NCBI RefSeq assembly: GCF_039555335.1
Contig: NC_092642.1
Coordinates: 15,343,208-15,407,207, forward strand
Source of the DNA: Amphiura filiformis
Lineage: Eukaryota > Echinodermata > Ophiuroidea > Amphilepidida > Amphiuridae
Direction of reading: 5' to 3'
Length of the DNA: 64,000 bases
Shown here: in pieces, positions 43,738 to 56,322 of the stretch
How the letters are laid out: each line of letters opens with the position of its first letter
Numbering within the stretch: the stretch's first letter is position 1
Made by a program: the position numbers and the translations under genes
Notes under the pieces: generated by a model
The model's input: the letters and a program-made list of their open reading frames with translations, nothing else
Database searches by the model: none
Told to the model about the DNA's origin: nothing

Positions 43738-46028
43738 AGGGAGTGTTCATTATAAATATTTTCCATTATCATACTTTTGACGCCTTGAGAGCATAATTAT
43801 TTGAAGCGTACATCGTGTCAGTCACATGGTCACATTATTTTCTGTTGAAAGAGAAACGCACATGTCTCTGATTAGCTCGGGGATTAGCTACTGCTTGGCG
43901 CTGCGTGCTGGTCTGTTGTTGTCGAGTGGAAATGGGAAATTTATGAATGAACTTCCGCAACTTTGCAACATCATCACGCAGCGGCGTAGCTGGGATTTTT
44001 TCCAGGAGGGCAAGACTGTAGGCCCTATGGGGAGGGGCCCAAATATCCACCAAATTTCCCACTGGGGCGGGGGCCCAAATAGACAAGTGGAGCCAGGCTT
44101 ATCATAATCGTATATGGTAGGCCTATTGAGCTGTATTGCATATCGTTTGGATTCCCCATCTCTCTGCCCCTCCTCTCACCCTCTCCTCTCTTTTTTTCTC
44201 TTTCTCTCCCCCCCCTTTCCCTCTTTTTTCCTTGCACTAGGGGCGGGGGCCCAAATAGGCAATTTTGCAATTGCCCCCCGGCAGCTACGCTACTGTCATC
44301 ACGGTAGACATCCGCGGTCGGCCTACAAGCAGGGCTGTCAACTCTCACGCATTGGCCGTGAGTCTCACGCATTGTGTCACTTTCTCACGGTCTCACGCCA
44401 AGGTAGTATAATCTCACGCCTCGTAATAAATCTCACATAAAAAGCTGGAAAATGAGTAAAATCTCACGCATCGTCCTGAATAATTTGTTGCTCCTACCGT
44501 CCCCCCCTTTTCACATTCCCGGCGCCGTGGCTCAAATATTTGTTGGCTTTCCTCAACGCAAACTTTTAGACTAGGGTTTATTGATTTTATTTTCATAGGT
44601 GACTGCACACCCAACACTCTTTGTATACTCATCTCCTTCAATCCACTCATAAACTGTTGTCCAATGTCATCATCCACTTCAGATACTTGACTGAAGTACC
44701 AAGTATAGCAATTACTTGCGTTGGAGTCACTCAACCGTGTCCCTCATTTGGAGACATTTGAGTAGATTCTATTCTAAATGTTTGCGTTGCTCTCGGAGAA
44801 TATCATGTCATGTAGGACCCGGCGCTGGGTGGGGTGGGGGGGGGGGGGTCCCAAGGCATTTTGGTAGGCCTACCCATGCTTGATTCGGGAGGTTTTTAGC
44901 AGGCCCGACCATTTTTTAAATAAAAACACCTCGGCGGGTCTCTTCAAAACATTTGTACCCTGAGGATCAAAGTCATCCAAATTTGGCCTAATTTGGCGCT
45001 TTTTTAAGGGCACTTTTGCCAAAATGCGCCCAAAAGTTGGTCTTCGCTGTAAACCCACCCATCATAGTCGTTGAAAAGGTAGGCCTACCCCAAAACTGTG
45101 GCACATCCACGAACCCGAGGAGAGACCTCCATGGGTAAAAACTCACCTCTAAGCGGGACCAGATTTATAATTTAAAATAGGCCTACATTTTGGAAGCCAG
45201 TCATCACGACAAAAAGCGGGCCATGGCAGTGTTAATGGTATTAACACTTTGATTTTAGGCTTAAATAACGAGTGTAGGCCTATAAATTACAAATTTGCAC
45301 ACACCGGGGAACCTTCTCAAGCTGGTTTGGGTAAGGATGTGAGGCTGTGACTCCGAAAAACTACGATGCGATTTTAAACCAAATTTGAAGAAAACAGACC
45401 CAAAATTGTATCAACTTTTGGACTGAAAGTTTTCGCAAATATTTACTTTTTCGAGAAAATTATTGAAAATACCCTTCTTGAACCTAATTTTCATAACACT
45501 GAGGGTCAATAAAATCATGGCTAAAAATACAACAGAGTCTAAACTAAATGGCTGAAAATGCACCCCAAATCTGCCGCACATCCCCACGACACCTTATAGA
45601 TTTTGAAAATTATCGCAATAAAATAGGCCCGAACTTATCCCAAATTATCCCCGAAAAAATATTTTTTGCAGGTGAGGTTGGAGTCTTATTATTTTTATTC
45701 TCAGAGAGGATATGGGTTGATATTTTTAGCAGGGTACAATTTGTCTTGTTTTTTGACGTTGAAGTTCCAGATTCTTTTTTTTATATGTTATTATTCATTT
45801 ATTTATTTATACCCCGGGATTTATACCCTGTACGTGGGGAAAAGTACACACGGCAGCTACTGAGAAACCACGAAAAACTCCTGTAAAGTGCATGAAAATG
45901 CCCGAAAATGTGCCAACCAAACACCCGAACAGGAAGATAAAATAAAAAAACAAAACCAAAAACCCAGGAAATTTCCCGAAATAAGTTCCAAATTCTTTGT
46001 CCCCCACTAAAATATATGAACACTCCCT
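43738..46028. mobile_element. probable 2.3-kb TA-flanked transposon
   Basis: AGGGAGTGTTCAT..ATA at 43738 and TAT..ATGAACACTCCCT ending 46028 are inverted, with TA on both sides (43736-43737; 46029-46030). The interior has a hAT MITE (43979-44295), a TCTCACGC-repeat segment starting CAGGGCTGTCAACTCTCACG (about 44332-44480), which looks like one end of another hAT element, and no transposase. Short inverted ends so far apart could be coincidental. Confidence 0.45.
43979..44295. mobile_element. hAT MITE, 317 bp, TSD TCATCACG
   Basis: Perfect 8-bp duplication TCATCACG (43971-43978; 44296-44303). Termini CAGCGGCGTAGCTGGG and the complement of CAGTAGCGTAGCTGCCGG. Contains a pyrimidine-rich tract (44150-44240). 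Non-coding. Confidence 0.88.
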
Positions 46029-46030
46029 TA

Positions 46031-47146
46031 TGAAGTCTGCCCTCTTCCGGCTATTCTGGTAGTAGGCGTTGACAATTACCTTCATATTTTTGAAGCATGT
46101 TTGAACCCGATTTGTTCTCTATTCACATTTTTAACGTTGCAAGTAACATTTCAAGACCTCTATTTGTGACAGGTATTTATTACCTTGCTAGAGATGTGCC
46201 TAAAGTTGAAATTCAATATTTCGGATCGCAAAGATCGAGAGATATAAAGTTGTTGAATATCAGTTTAACACCATGGATCATATGGGCGTCTTATATGAGC
46301 GATTACGATAACTAGGCAAAATGGCTGGGATACAGGTTGTGTAAATACTACATGAATATTCATGAACTATACAGATTCCATTCTTCTCTAATAATAAAGA
46401 TGTCAATCACTCTCCCAGACGACAGTTGCTTGGCGCTTGTAAACAAATCGAATAATAGTGCTTGATAACAGCTAAAAAAATAGGCTAAAAACACATTTTC
46501 ACACAATTTTTTCCGTTTTTTTTATTTCACATGATAAGTAGACATATTTTCTTACGTATAAGGTAATAATATATTTTTTCTGGAGGTAAAGCCCTTCAAC
46601 ACTTTGTTTAACCTTAACTGGATTTATCTTATTAATAGCCCAGCAAACACAAAATGTTTTCAACATTATTTGCAAAAGGTTGCCAGGAAATGTTTCAGTG
46701 TCAGGTTATATAAATGGTATAAACTGTTCTCATAACATTCAAAAACTTTTATTTTTTTGAAAATAGAAAATGTGTTGATGCTGATAAAAAGTTTAAAATA
46801 ACATTATGTCAACATTTTAAAAATGTTCTTATAGTGTGCTTTCTTAGAAAACGTTTCATGACATTTTGCCATTGGAAATACGAAAGAAACACTCCGTAAT
46901 TTTGTGGCAATGTTTTTTCACTGAACAAACAAAAATTACCACATCAATGTGCAGTTGAGAATTGCCAATCGCAGAGGAGGCTTGAAAAGAGCTGAAAATG
47001 CAGGCATTTGTTGTTGTGGAAAATCACATACAAAAATGTTGGACTTAATATGCAGGCATCTATTGTTGTCCACCATCCAAAACAATTGAATGACCGACAA
47101 ATAATTTACATATAGCCGAGGTTTGCAACTTGTACGTCACCTATTA
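46031..47146. other. UBAP2-like intron, no gene
   Basis: 46640-46900 repeats AAAATGTT and CAACATT words after 'CCCAGCAAACACAAAATG', a known style of dispersed repeat, but no boundaries could be set. Confidence 0.35.
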
Positions 47147-48398
47147 CAGAGCTGCCAACCAAGGGTAGCGCTAGAATCCAAAAGCTCGGGGTCCCAAGGG
47201 ACCCCCGAGCGAACAGAAAATGCAAAAATGGGGGGTCCCTAAAGAAATATCGGGGGTCCCAACTATTCATAATTGTCTAGCCAATTCAATCTATTTGTGT
47301 AATACCATACTATTTTTTTTTTTTGGTGGGGGGGCAGGGGTTTATTAAATATTATTGTATTTTTTGTTTGTTTTTCTTTCATTCTTTTTTCTTTCTTTAC
47401 TTTCTTTTCTTTTCTTTCTTTTTTTTTTCTTTCTTTTTTTTTCTTTCTTTTTTTCTTTCTTTTCTTTTTTTCTTTCTTTTCTTCTTTTTTTTTTTCTTTT
47501 TTTTTTCTTTTCTTTCTTTCTTTTTTCTTCTTTCTTTTTTTTTTTTTTCCTTTTATTTTTTTATTTCAATCAAATTAGTATAATTACCTAATATTTACCG
47601 CCCGCCACTGGCTGCCCAATAATACTTTTTATACTGCCCTCTATTTTCTGTAGTTACCAGTAAACATACAATGGCTGCCAGAGATCTCGCCGTATTTTCG
47701 CGATATCACAGCTGTTTTGCTGTCAAAATTTTCACTCATAAAGCAGTATTACTGTGCATAATATTAATTATTGAAGTAAATAAGGCCATAATTTGGTATT
47801 TCAGGGTTCAGTTGCTTGAAAATGATGTGCATAATGCAAGTTGAGGAAACTTTTGAGCCTAGTTTTATGAAACCTGGATATAGAAAACAACATGTGGGAA
47901 TTTTTGTTGCGTACGACGCGACGCAATAACTCACTGCTTTTGCAATATTCATGCGTGAGATTCGGGTTTTGGTGGGTCCGGGACGCAAAAACGCAGCCTA
48001 GCGCGACCCTTGCTGCCAACCCTTCTTGATCCTGTAGAAGACTTCCTCATTTGCTGACAATCTTCTATCTTCTGCAAAACATATTAAATCTTCTGCATTT
48101 GTAGCCATCTGGCTAAATATTCTGCATTTACAGCCATCTGGCAAAAAAATCAAAACAAAATCAATTATATATATGCCCACTGTCCTGAGATTCCTGTCCT
48201 TTTGCAAAAAAAAAAAAGTTGAGTAGCTTTGGAAAGGCATTTTAAGGATCTCAAAAAGCTAACATCCAGGAGCTATTGGAGGCGCTGATCCCACACAAGG
48301 GTCGCTGCCCATGGCGCGAGAGCGCCACATCCTAGAAGCTTTTTTACACTTCGCAGAAATCTTCTGCATTTACATATATTCCAATGTTGGCAGCTCTG
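47147..48398. mobile_element. 1.25-kb TIR element, 6-bp TSD CTATTA
   Basis: CAGAGCTGCCAAC at the left and GTTGGCAGCTCTG at the right are perfect 13-bp inverted ends, with CTATTA directly outside both (47141-47146; 48399-48404). The interior holds a CTTT microsatellite, an inverted pair GCGACCCTTGCTGCC / GGGTCGCTGCC (48002 and 48298) and repeated ATCTTCTGCATTTA. No ORF of known family. Confidence 0.65.
47355..47562. repeat. (CTTT)n microsatellite
   Basis: About 200 bp of nearly pure pyrimidine, TTTC/TTTTC periodic. The Phe/Ser/Leu-rich frames across it are artefacts. Confidence 0.95.
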
Positions 48399-48404
48399 CT
48401 ATTA

Positions 48405-49740
48405 ATTAACGATTCATTTCAGAGCACAAATTAAGAATGTAACCTCATGTAACAAACATCTAATTTTCTTGATTTTGATTTAAACTTTTGAATTGATCCA
48501 AACACAAGGAAGTAATTCCTACCTCGGAATTTTCAGATATTCATCAGCGAGTGAGTGACTGTATCAGGTTGTGATCTTATGAAAGATGTAGTACCATCTG
48601 AAAATTTTGAGGACAGGGAGAATTTATTTCCTGTGTTTGGATCAAAAGTTTCATTCAAAATCATGATTTATACCAACACAGATGAACTTTCATGAACATC
48701 TAATTTTCTTCTTCATCTGGAACATAATTTGTGACATTATTGGCACAATATTTACTCATCCCAATAGGTCCTTGACAACCAACTGTGCATCACCATTTCC
48801 ATCATCAATCCTTTCATTTCGACAATATTACAAGGTTGACATCCTGAATGATATATTCAGTATGCAAGGACGAATGTCATAACTATTTATAAAATGAAAA
48901 TTTATGCAGAAACTTCATAGACCGTGGTCCATTGTCAATAAATGTGAAGTTGAGTATCTCACTTGAAGCTGAAGAAACTAAAAAATCTTTCCACTCTCAT
49001 TATAAAATTGTAGTATTTAATTTGCGGGCATGTCAATCTTGAAAGTTGCACATTTTGCAGAAAATAAGACTTCATATTTTATATTTTGTTTTAAAAAATA
49101 AAAATGATTCTCACATGGCTTTGACGATGTAATGTGTTGTTATGTCCTGCTTTTCCTGGTTCATTTCATTATAATTTATATCTGATTAATGGTAATTGGG
49201 TGCGGATTAATCTGTTTGAAGGATTTAGCCCCCTAAATAAACGCGGGATTGCACCGATCCCGCCATTCAAGATAATCCAATCAGTGCTGTTCTTATAAAA
49301 CAAGCCACCAAATTAAACCAATCACAGACCTCATAATAAACAGCCTTTGGCTGTAACCATATTGGTATCATGGCGTCGATTCGACCTGAACACAGTGAAA
49401 AGGTTGAACAGATTCTTGCATTAATGCACATATCGTGGTGCTGGTTTCTTTTATGTGCAAATTTGCAATTCTGCTACGAACTGGCCCAATGATGGACATT
49501 TTCATCATTCCCAAATGTAGTGGACATACGATACCCATTTCATGATGGAATTGTAATCATCGTGGGAAAACACTGACCAGGTCTTTAATTCCTTCTGGAG
49601 TAGTTTCAACTAGGGGAGTGATTTTTGGATAATTTTGTGCCCGGCGCATTTTTCGGGCGGGTAACCGGGTACCTGAAATTGCAATTTATGCTGTGCAGAG
49701 ATTATCTGGAGATCTGTACGAGTTACAGTGATGAAACTTA
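48405..49740. other. UBAP2-like intron; weak promoter-like segment
   Basis: 49266-49325 contains two CCAAT boxes (ATCCAATCAG, AACCAATCAC), followed at 49371 by ATG with a 41-codon frame starting MASIRPEHSEKVEQILALMH. No splice donor or family match, so this is not called a gene. Confidence 0.3.
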
Positions 49741-49744
49741 GTGG

Positions 49745-50640
49745 AGAGTAGCACAGCCAGAGGTTCTTGACCTGATTTGCTTTTCAGCGCAAAATTTGCA
49801 TAATCGCAAGGTCATTGTGAGGTCATCTGGGGTCAAATGGCCATATATTGTTGCAGGTTCATGAAATTTGGTGGTGAACGACCAGTGCTGTACGGTGCAA
49901 AAACTGATTGAGGAGCCAATGGCTCCTAACTTTATAAATTTAGGCGCCCAAATTTTGCTCCCAGGTAAAAAACGTAAACTGAACAGTCACGTGTGTTGAA
50001 TGTTCATAGCTGCTGTACTCTGATCTACATATTCCCATTGAATGCTACATACTTCATATGCAGCATGTACAGTGTAGGCCTATATGTTTTCCAGGAAGTT
50101 CCCATTGAGACATGATGATAAATGCATATTCATAGCATACATTCGTACTCTTGAATGCATGTTTGTTTTTGGCGATTAAAAGCTTCAGCAGTTGGTCGCC
50201 ATTGGCGCCAGGGATTGAATATTTAGTCGCCATCAGCAAAATTCTAGTCGCCAATGCGCCTAAAATGGTCGCACCGTACAGCACTGTGAACGACTACTGT
50301 AGGAAGTCATCTTGGGGTCATCCAAGGTCATCTGAGGTCAAATTGCCATAGATTGTCGCAGGTTCATGAAATTTTGTGGGGATAACCACTGAAACAAGGC
50401 AAAAATGTCAAGGTCATTTTGGGGGTCATCCAAGGTCAAATTGCCATAGATTGTTGCAGGTTCATGGAATTTTGTGGGGATTACCACTGAAACAAGCCAA
50501 AAATGTCAAGGTCATTTTGAGGTCATTCGGGGTCATCTGGGGTCAAATCGCCATAGACTGCTGCAGGTTTATATGAAATTTGGTGGGAACAGCCACCTTA
50601 GTGAGACAAAGAATGTGAAGGTCATTTTGGGGTCAAGTGA
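49745..50640. repeat. AGGTCA-rich tandem array
   Basis: Four to five degenerate units of about 100-115 bp containing TCAAGGTCATTTTGGGGTCA, AAATTGCCATAGATTGT and 'GCAGGTTCATGAAATTTTGTGG'. Interrupted by a hAT element at 49883-50286. Spacing and hexamer content resemble the array at 9405-10085, but the units are different. Confidence 0.8.
49883..50286. mobile_element. hAT element family A, copy 1, 404 bp
   Basis: Ends CAGTGCTGTACGGTGC and GCACCGTACAGCACTG, perfect 16-bp inverted repeats, flanked by the 8-bp duplication TGAACGAC (49875-49882; 50287-50294). The second copy is at 61874-63200. The interior includes 'GGCGACTA' repeats and inverted GAGCCAATGGCTC. Confidence 0.92.
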
Positions 50641-50700
50641 AATTGCACCGGTTAAAATGATTGCGTCAAGGTGGAAGCATTACGGCCGACGCTTTGCGTC

Positions 50701-50784
50701 GAGAACCGCGCAGGTCGAGAACCGCGCAGGTCGAGAACCGCGCAGGTCGAGAACCACGCAGGTCGAGAACCGCGAAATTCTAGT
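50701..50784. repeat. 16-bp CpG-rich minisatellite
   Basis: Five tandem copies of GAGAACCGCGCAGGTC, the last truncated; one unit has CCACG for CCGCG. Confidence 0.95.
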
Positions 50785-51204
50785 TTTAGTTATTTATTTT
50801 TTCGGTTTTGTAGTGTCCCCATTCATGGTTGACCTAAAAAAAAAAAAAAAAATTTAAATTTGCACAATGTTTTGTGTTTTTAATGTGAAAATTGATACTT
50901 TGTTTTCATGTCATACTCAATTAATGATATCAAAATGCATTGAATTTGAATGCATTTTGATATCATTAGTATAATCCCACCTTCAAGTAAAGTCCCACCC
51001 CAAATTTTCAAAAATTTCAAAGTACACACGAGCCCGCTTTCGAAAATCCCTGGCTTAAAGTAAAATTTCAAAAAGGCAGGGGACAAGTGACAAGTCTTCC
51101 ATCATTTTGCCTGATGGGGGACCTCCCTGTCACTCCCCCCCAAGTTCATTTTGGCATTTGCGAGGGCACCAAGGCAATCACATGCTAAAGAATACATTCA
51201 AAGT
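50785..51204. other. UBAP2-like intron, no gene
   Basis: Contains a poly-A run (50836-50852) and a short inverted pair TGATATCAAAATGCATT / AATGCATTTTGATATCA around 50925-50966. Confidence 0.5.
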
Positions 51205-51212
51205 TACAGTGC

Positions 51213-51385
51213 CAAGGCATTAGCCAGAGGGGTGTCCAGGTGTCATTTGGACACCCTGTTTTCAATTTGGACACCCTATAAATTCTGATTTTTTATAATG
51301 GAGTGAAGAGGAAGTGGACACTCTGATTTTGTAGAACAAGGACCATTTTGGACACCGTAAAGACACCCCTCTGGCTAATGCCTTG
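51213..51385. mobile_element. hAT-type MITE, 173 bp
   Basis: CAAGGCATTAGCCAGAGGGG at the left is inverted at the right (CCCCTCTGGCTAATGCCTTG). Flanks TACAGTGC and TTCAGTGC agree at 7 of 8 positions. Confidence 0.8.
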
Positions 51386-51393
51386 TTCAGTGC

Positions 51394-52818
51394 CACTGGT
51401 TTATAGTGGTTATCCCCCCTCCCCTTGATAAACCTAGATTTGCAGATAAACAAGCTTGCACAGTGCACACATGGGATTTTGTTTCAGTGTGTATGAACCT
51501 GCAAGGACCATACAATATAAACGCTCACTTGATTCTCAACTAAATGTTACTCCACCTTTTCCTATGCCAATCCTTCCCCTTCCTATTTGAATATCCGACT
51601 GGCTCATGAGACTATTCTTACTTGATATTTGTTTTTGCTAAATAATTTGTGATTACAAGTGAAAACAATATTAGATTCTCATACCATGTTATAAATGTAC
51701 AAGTTTAATGTACATGTATATGGTTTTTTTAACCGTATGTGGATTAAAAAAAACCCAAAACGTTTTGTTCCAAATATTTGAATTCCAGAGGTATAACATA
51801 AAAAATATTTTCCCTCTACACCTGACATATGAACATTACCTAGTCAACATAAAATCAATGTTAAACCAAAGGTTTAAGGTTGGGCTTGGGATTATGGTAA
51901 GGGCGTAATGTTATGGTGTAAAGAATATTTCTAAACTATTGGAAAGCAAAGAGGCCATAAAAAAGGACATCATTTCGCCTCCACAACTGATTTGGATGCA
52001 AACAAATGGAAGATGCACTGTATTTGCTTATTATTGATGGCAAATACATGTACTATAAGCAAAAGAAACAAGCTATTATATGAATTGCATTGTTTTCACC
52101 AGGAATACTTGCAAGTATTTTGAACATTGCATTACAACAGGAAGAAGGAAATTGGTGCTGCCTAGTCTGCATTTTCAGAGAAATTAATTTAACATGTTTT
52201 GAAGGATACAATTGTACATGTATGCATGGTAAATGCTTGAAGAAGCAGAAACAGGCTCAATACTGTCACACTTGATCATGTTGATGTGAATCTTAATTGA
52301 CTCTCAAAAAGTCATTTGGCAAGAATCATTAACTTGCTGCAAGTAGAATGAGCGTGACTTTAGGAGAATTTTTATAATCATTGCAAAACCCAGACGCTGT
52401 TCGAGACGCTGTTCAGGTTTTTTGGCCCAATAATACGTGGCAGCCAGGATGTCTTGAACTACCAACTTAAGACTACGCTCATGCCATGGTAGCAGGTCAC
52501 AAACAAGGGAGACACTAAAGATTCTTGTAAAATGCTCATGGCTCGAAAAAGTGAGGAATTCGGGAAGCTCATTCCCAGGAAATGTTTGTGTTTGGAGGAA
52601 AATTCTGGAATTTGAAGGGAAATTGTGTCTTTTTGTATATAAAAACATGCTATAAATTGGGAAATTTAGCTTGCTTCCCGGGAAATTAAAAATTTTTTCA
52701 AGCCCTGAAAATGCTCTTGCCAGAATCCAACAGTTAAACAAAATTCTACCCTGTGTGCGAGTCATTTGTCCATGGAACCTTTTGTCTTGCTACCTTGTTA
52801 TTTGAAAACACCCTTCCT
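51394..52818. other. UBAP2-like intron, no gene
   Basis: The 153-codon minus-strand frame at 52304-52765 has no recognisable family or splice context, so it is left uncalled. Confidence 0.4.
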
Positions 52819-52896
52819 ACAGGTAAATTAAGTATTTCTTGGCCAAACTGGAACATGCGTGTTTGATCTTGGCCAAGAATTACTTAATTTACCTGT
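52819..52896. repeat. 78-bp palindrome
   Basis: ACAGGTAAATTAAGTATTTC..TTGGCCA and TTGGCCAAG..AATTACTTAATTTACCTGT are inverted around a loop of about 20 bp. A small foldback MITE. Confidence 0.75.
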
Positions 52897-53279
52897 AATT
52901 GAGGATGAGTTCATGTGGGTAATTAGGAATAAATTATGCATGAATAGCTGTCTGAGCACCAAGTATGTCACTGTTGCCAATTTGTGCTGCATCATCCACA
53001 CCAACATAGCAAGATATGTGTTGCCAAGACACCTGCAATGGGGTATCTGTCGCCCAATTGCATACCATTCAAAATCAGATTTTCTTGGAGTATTTTTAGC
53101 AAGTGCTGTATAGTGTATAAGTGCTTAAAGGTGGAAGGCTGATTGACAGCCTCATCCCCTTCATCATATTAGTGCAGATGTGGGTATCAGGTGAATCTCA
53201 TGTTTTTCTCATAAACCCCACCCCCCAAAAAATTACATATATTCCGCTGTGGTAAGAATATATGTCAGCTGCTATGCAA

Positions 53280-53460
53280 TGCTCTTTAAGGCGGTGCTCA
53301 GTGCACAATATTCCCAACAACTCCCCCATTTCACCCCTAGGTAGAGAGAGGCAAGTAAGGTAAACCGCCTTGCCCAAGAGCACAACATGATGGCACCGCC
53401 GCCGGAATTAAAACTCGCAATCCAACAATTGCAAGGCAGCGGAGTCAGCCCAGAATTTTG
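53280..53460 (-). repeat. possible tRNA-derived SINE fragment
   Basis: 'CTTGCCCAAGAGCACAACATG..GGCACC' followed by 'GGAATTAAAACTCGCAATCCAAC' (abridged) resembles the widespread SINE layout whose reverse strand has a degenerate B box (GTTT..ATTCC). Strongly diverged; boundaries uncertain. Confidence 0.3.
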
Positions 53461-55935
53461 CGCAAAATTTGTGGGTGTTGGACCGTAATGCGAGGTACAA
53501 AACACTATATGGTACAGTCTGCCTTAGTTCCACAGTCTTTGTTGGGAATTTAAATCGTAACCAGGGTGTGTCGGAGATATTAAGGCCAATAAAGGGAAGT
53601 ATCAAATCAGAGGAAGGGGAAAAATATCAGTAAAAACAAGAACTTTCTACTACTGTACTGTCTATCAATGTCTATTGATGAGTACAGATATCAAAGCAAA
53701 CAGAATCTGTCCCTTAGGTTTAGTGATGACAAACCTGTACTCGGCCCTGTAGGTGTACATAGTCATCATCAATGTATTATCTAGATCTATGAATAATGCA
53801 CTTAGCAAGCCTCCCGTGCTATCACCTCTGATCCTCATTGGGATTTACTAGGTCAATATTATGTGTGTAGAGATTCGTACCTTGTGGCAATAGCATGCTT
53901 TTATCTTCATGCTTTGCTGTGCATAGTATGTATACATATAAATATAACAAATTCAATTCAAAGGAAACACTTATCCAGGAATTTTGATAAAGGAGGATTT
54001 TGTGATCATCCTAGCATCTTCTTTTTATGACATTTTTCAGTAAATATTCACGAAAAAAGCTTACTCCCAAAATTTCGGTTGATTCCGTTTTTGCGTTTGC
54101 GAGTTATGCATGATTATGTGTATTACACTGCTCCGTAGGCCAATGTTGTAATTTTGTTCTTGTATACCAGAACAAAATGCAAAGTGAACGATATTTTTGC
54201 TAAACGAATTAATCTGCAAGAAATTTTTGGTACATTAACATTATGTAGCTAGAGTTTACAGTGGTATAAAAATTGAAACTTTTTTGAAAAAAGTGTGGGG
54301 GGTGAGGCTGTGGATCGTGAAATGCCCTTTTAAATACAGAACATTTTATAAATAAAATGTGTGCATCTCTCAATATGTAATTAGGTCACAACTTGGTAAA
54401 TTTTTTCAACATTCATGATTGTATAGGATAACATTACAAGCACATCAGTATGATCAGTATTCACGGTGTAAAATTATTTCATGCAATATAAATCACAAAA
54501 TGTATGAGCAATAATATTGCACTTGTTTTTGTCAACTCCGACGTTATGTATTTGCTAAGGATGTAGGAACCAATTTATGATAATACTTTACTGTAGTAAT
54601 CATGGTATGATGCATGTACATAGAACTGGTCTTGAGCAGATATCATGAGTAGGCCCAGTGATACATGCAGACTATTCATTAGTACATGACTTCAGCACTT
54701 GGTATCAAAGTGTGTGCATTGACCCAGAGTAACTTGTATTTGTCCCAGTTAGCGATTTGCCAGGAAACATGGCTTTGTGTTTCAACCATGTTCATGCTAC
54801 GTGTAACTTTCAGTTCCTGTTGTAAAGGGGCTTAATAATTATAATTATTATATGGATTTTATTTGTAACTTTGTTGGAAAAATATAAGGAAATTTCAGCC
54901 AGCTGCAAGTAACTAAAAAAGAGTCAACCTATTTTTTGGCATTGGCTCTTCAAAATACATGTAAAATCCTATGCTATGAAATTGCATGGCCACTGTGGGT
55001 ATATAATGGTGATTCATAATTGAATGTAGGGGATTTCCCCAGATAGATAAAATGTTGCTAATTCCCACTAAAAGCAAATGTGGCTTTGATACAAGACATG
55101 TTTCAATATAATACAACTGTCTGACATTTCCAAGTAATTATCTGTCTGGTTTGAATACATGTAAATATATCAATAGATTATGAGAATAAAGTGGAGTGAG
55201 GGTATTGACATATTCATAAAAGCATCTTCATTTTTGCACTTGCTAAAAGCAATTTGATATTGCATGGAGAGACAATTAAGCATGATTTAATAAAATATTT
55301 TTTTTTTGATTAAAAGCTGACACTCGAAACAATGATGGGAATTTGGAATATAGAAAACAAAAGGATAACAAATTAAAGAAAACAATGAGGTTTTCAGAAT
55401 ATGTGTATGCATTATATTGTACATGATGGGCAGTGATATGATACATAGAGGGCTGAGTTCAACACACCCTCAATTCCCATTAGCTTCCTTATGTAATTGA
55501 GATTTTTAAGGTAGTATTGCCCCCCCCCTGGTCCGTCACATTGGCAAGAGTGGATGAGATTGTGACACCTGTCTGTCTGTATGCAGTCACCACCTGTTTG
55601 GGTAATGTGTGAATCAACATGTACACAGGTACATTGATTGGTTACTTCAGCGGTGCCTGTCTGCTCTGTCTGATTACCGCGTAAAAAGAACTAGGTCAAA
55701 CGATGCTACACAGCTTGACCAGCGAATGAGGTGCCGATGTGATGATGACGTCATTCAATTAGCCAATCAGAACCCCACTTCTATATATAGGTAATAATTG
55801 GCAAACTGCTGAAGTACTGTACTGAAAACTATAACAAGATTTGCATGTTGCTAATATTGATTGTAACAGCTAATCAGAAATCCCAACCTTATAAGCAACA
55901 GCGTAATTTACCTTTTGTTTTTCTCTTATTTGCAG
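53461..55935. other. UBAP2-like intron, 3' part
   Basis: No repeat boundary or exon identified. 55500-55800 is less AT-rich but has no supported frame. Confidence 0.4.
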
Positions 55936-56028
55936 GCCACAGCAGATCAGATGCGTCTTGCACAGATGTATTCAGACGGAACAAATGAAGAAAACACAAA
56001 AGAAATGATTCTTAAATGCATACAAAAG
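55936..56028 (+). CDS. UBAP2L-like: UBAP2/UBAP2L homologue, exon encoding the start of UBA
   Basis: Acceptor TTCTCTTATTTGCAG (ends 55935) and donor AAG|GTAATA, both phase 0; 31 codons. The peptide ATADQMRLAQMYSDGTNEEN, then TKEMILKCIQK, aligns with human UBAP2L ATAEQIRLAQMISDHNDADF..KVKQLID. This is the signature that identifies the gene. Confidence 0.88.
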
Positions 56029-56322
56029 GTAATATAATAAAGCTAACCTCTAAACACATTTTTAATGTGAGTATTTGACTGGAGGGAGGGAGGTGGAAAT
56101 GAAACTCATGATGTCTCCTCCAAAATGTCAATCAAGCTGTAATGTTTCAATCTTTGCTGTAAAAGTAAACTGTCTCTGAAATTGAATGCAACATTGCATG
56201 TAATATATAATTTAGCACAGCTCAACAGACAGAACTGTTTACTGAAACGTGCTGTAGATAGTTACATCAAAAATTCCATGTTGCAAACCAAAATCAAATA
56301 CCCCTTGCATACATATTGGCTA

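Noticed and set aside
45548-46085. Hydrophobic frames on both strands
   Set aside because: AT-rich intron/transposon sequence; hydrophobicity comes from T-rich codons.
47323-47591. Phe-rich plus-strand frames that look like membrane proteins
   Set aside because: They are read from the (CTTT)n microsatellite.
47664-47810. ATG in 'ACAATGGCTGCCAGAGATCT' as a gene start
   Set aside because: It lies inside the 47147-48398 transposable element and the frame soon becomes AT-rich without family match.
52304-52765. 153-codon minus-strand frame inside the UBAP2-like intron
   Set aside because: No recognisable motif, codon pattern or splice signals; length is compatible with chance.
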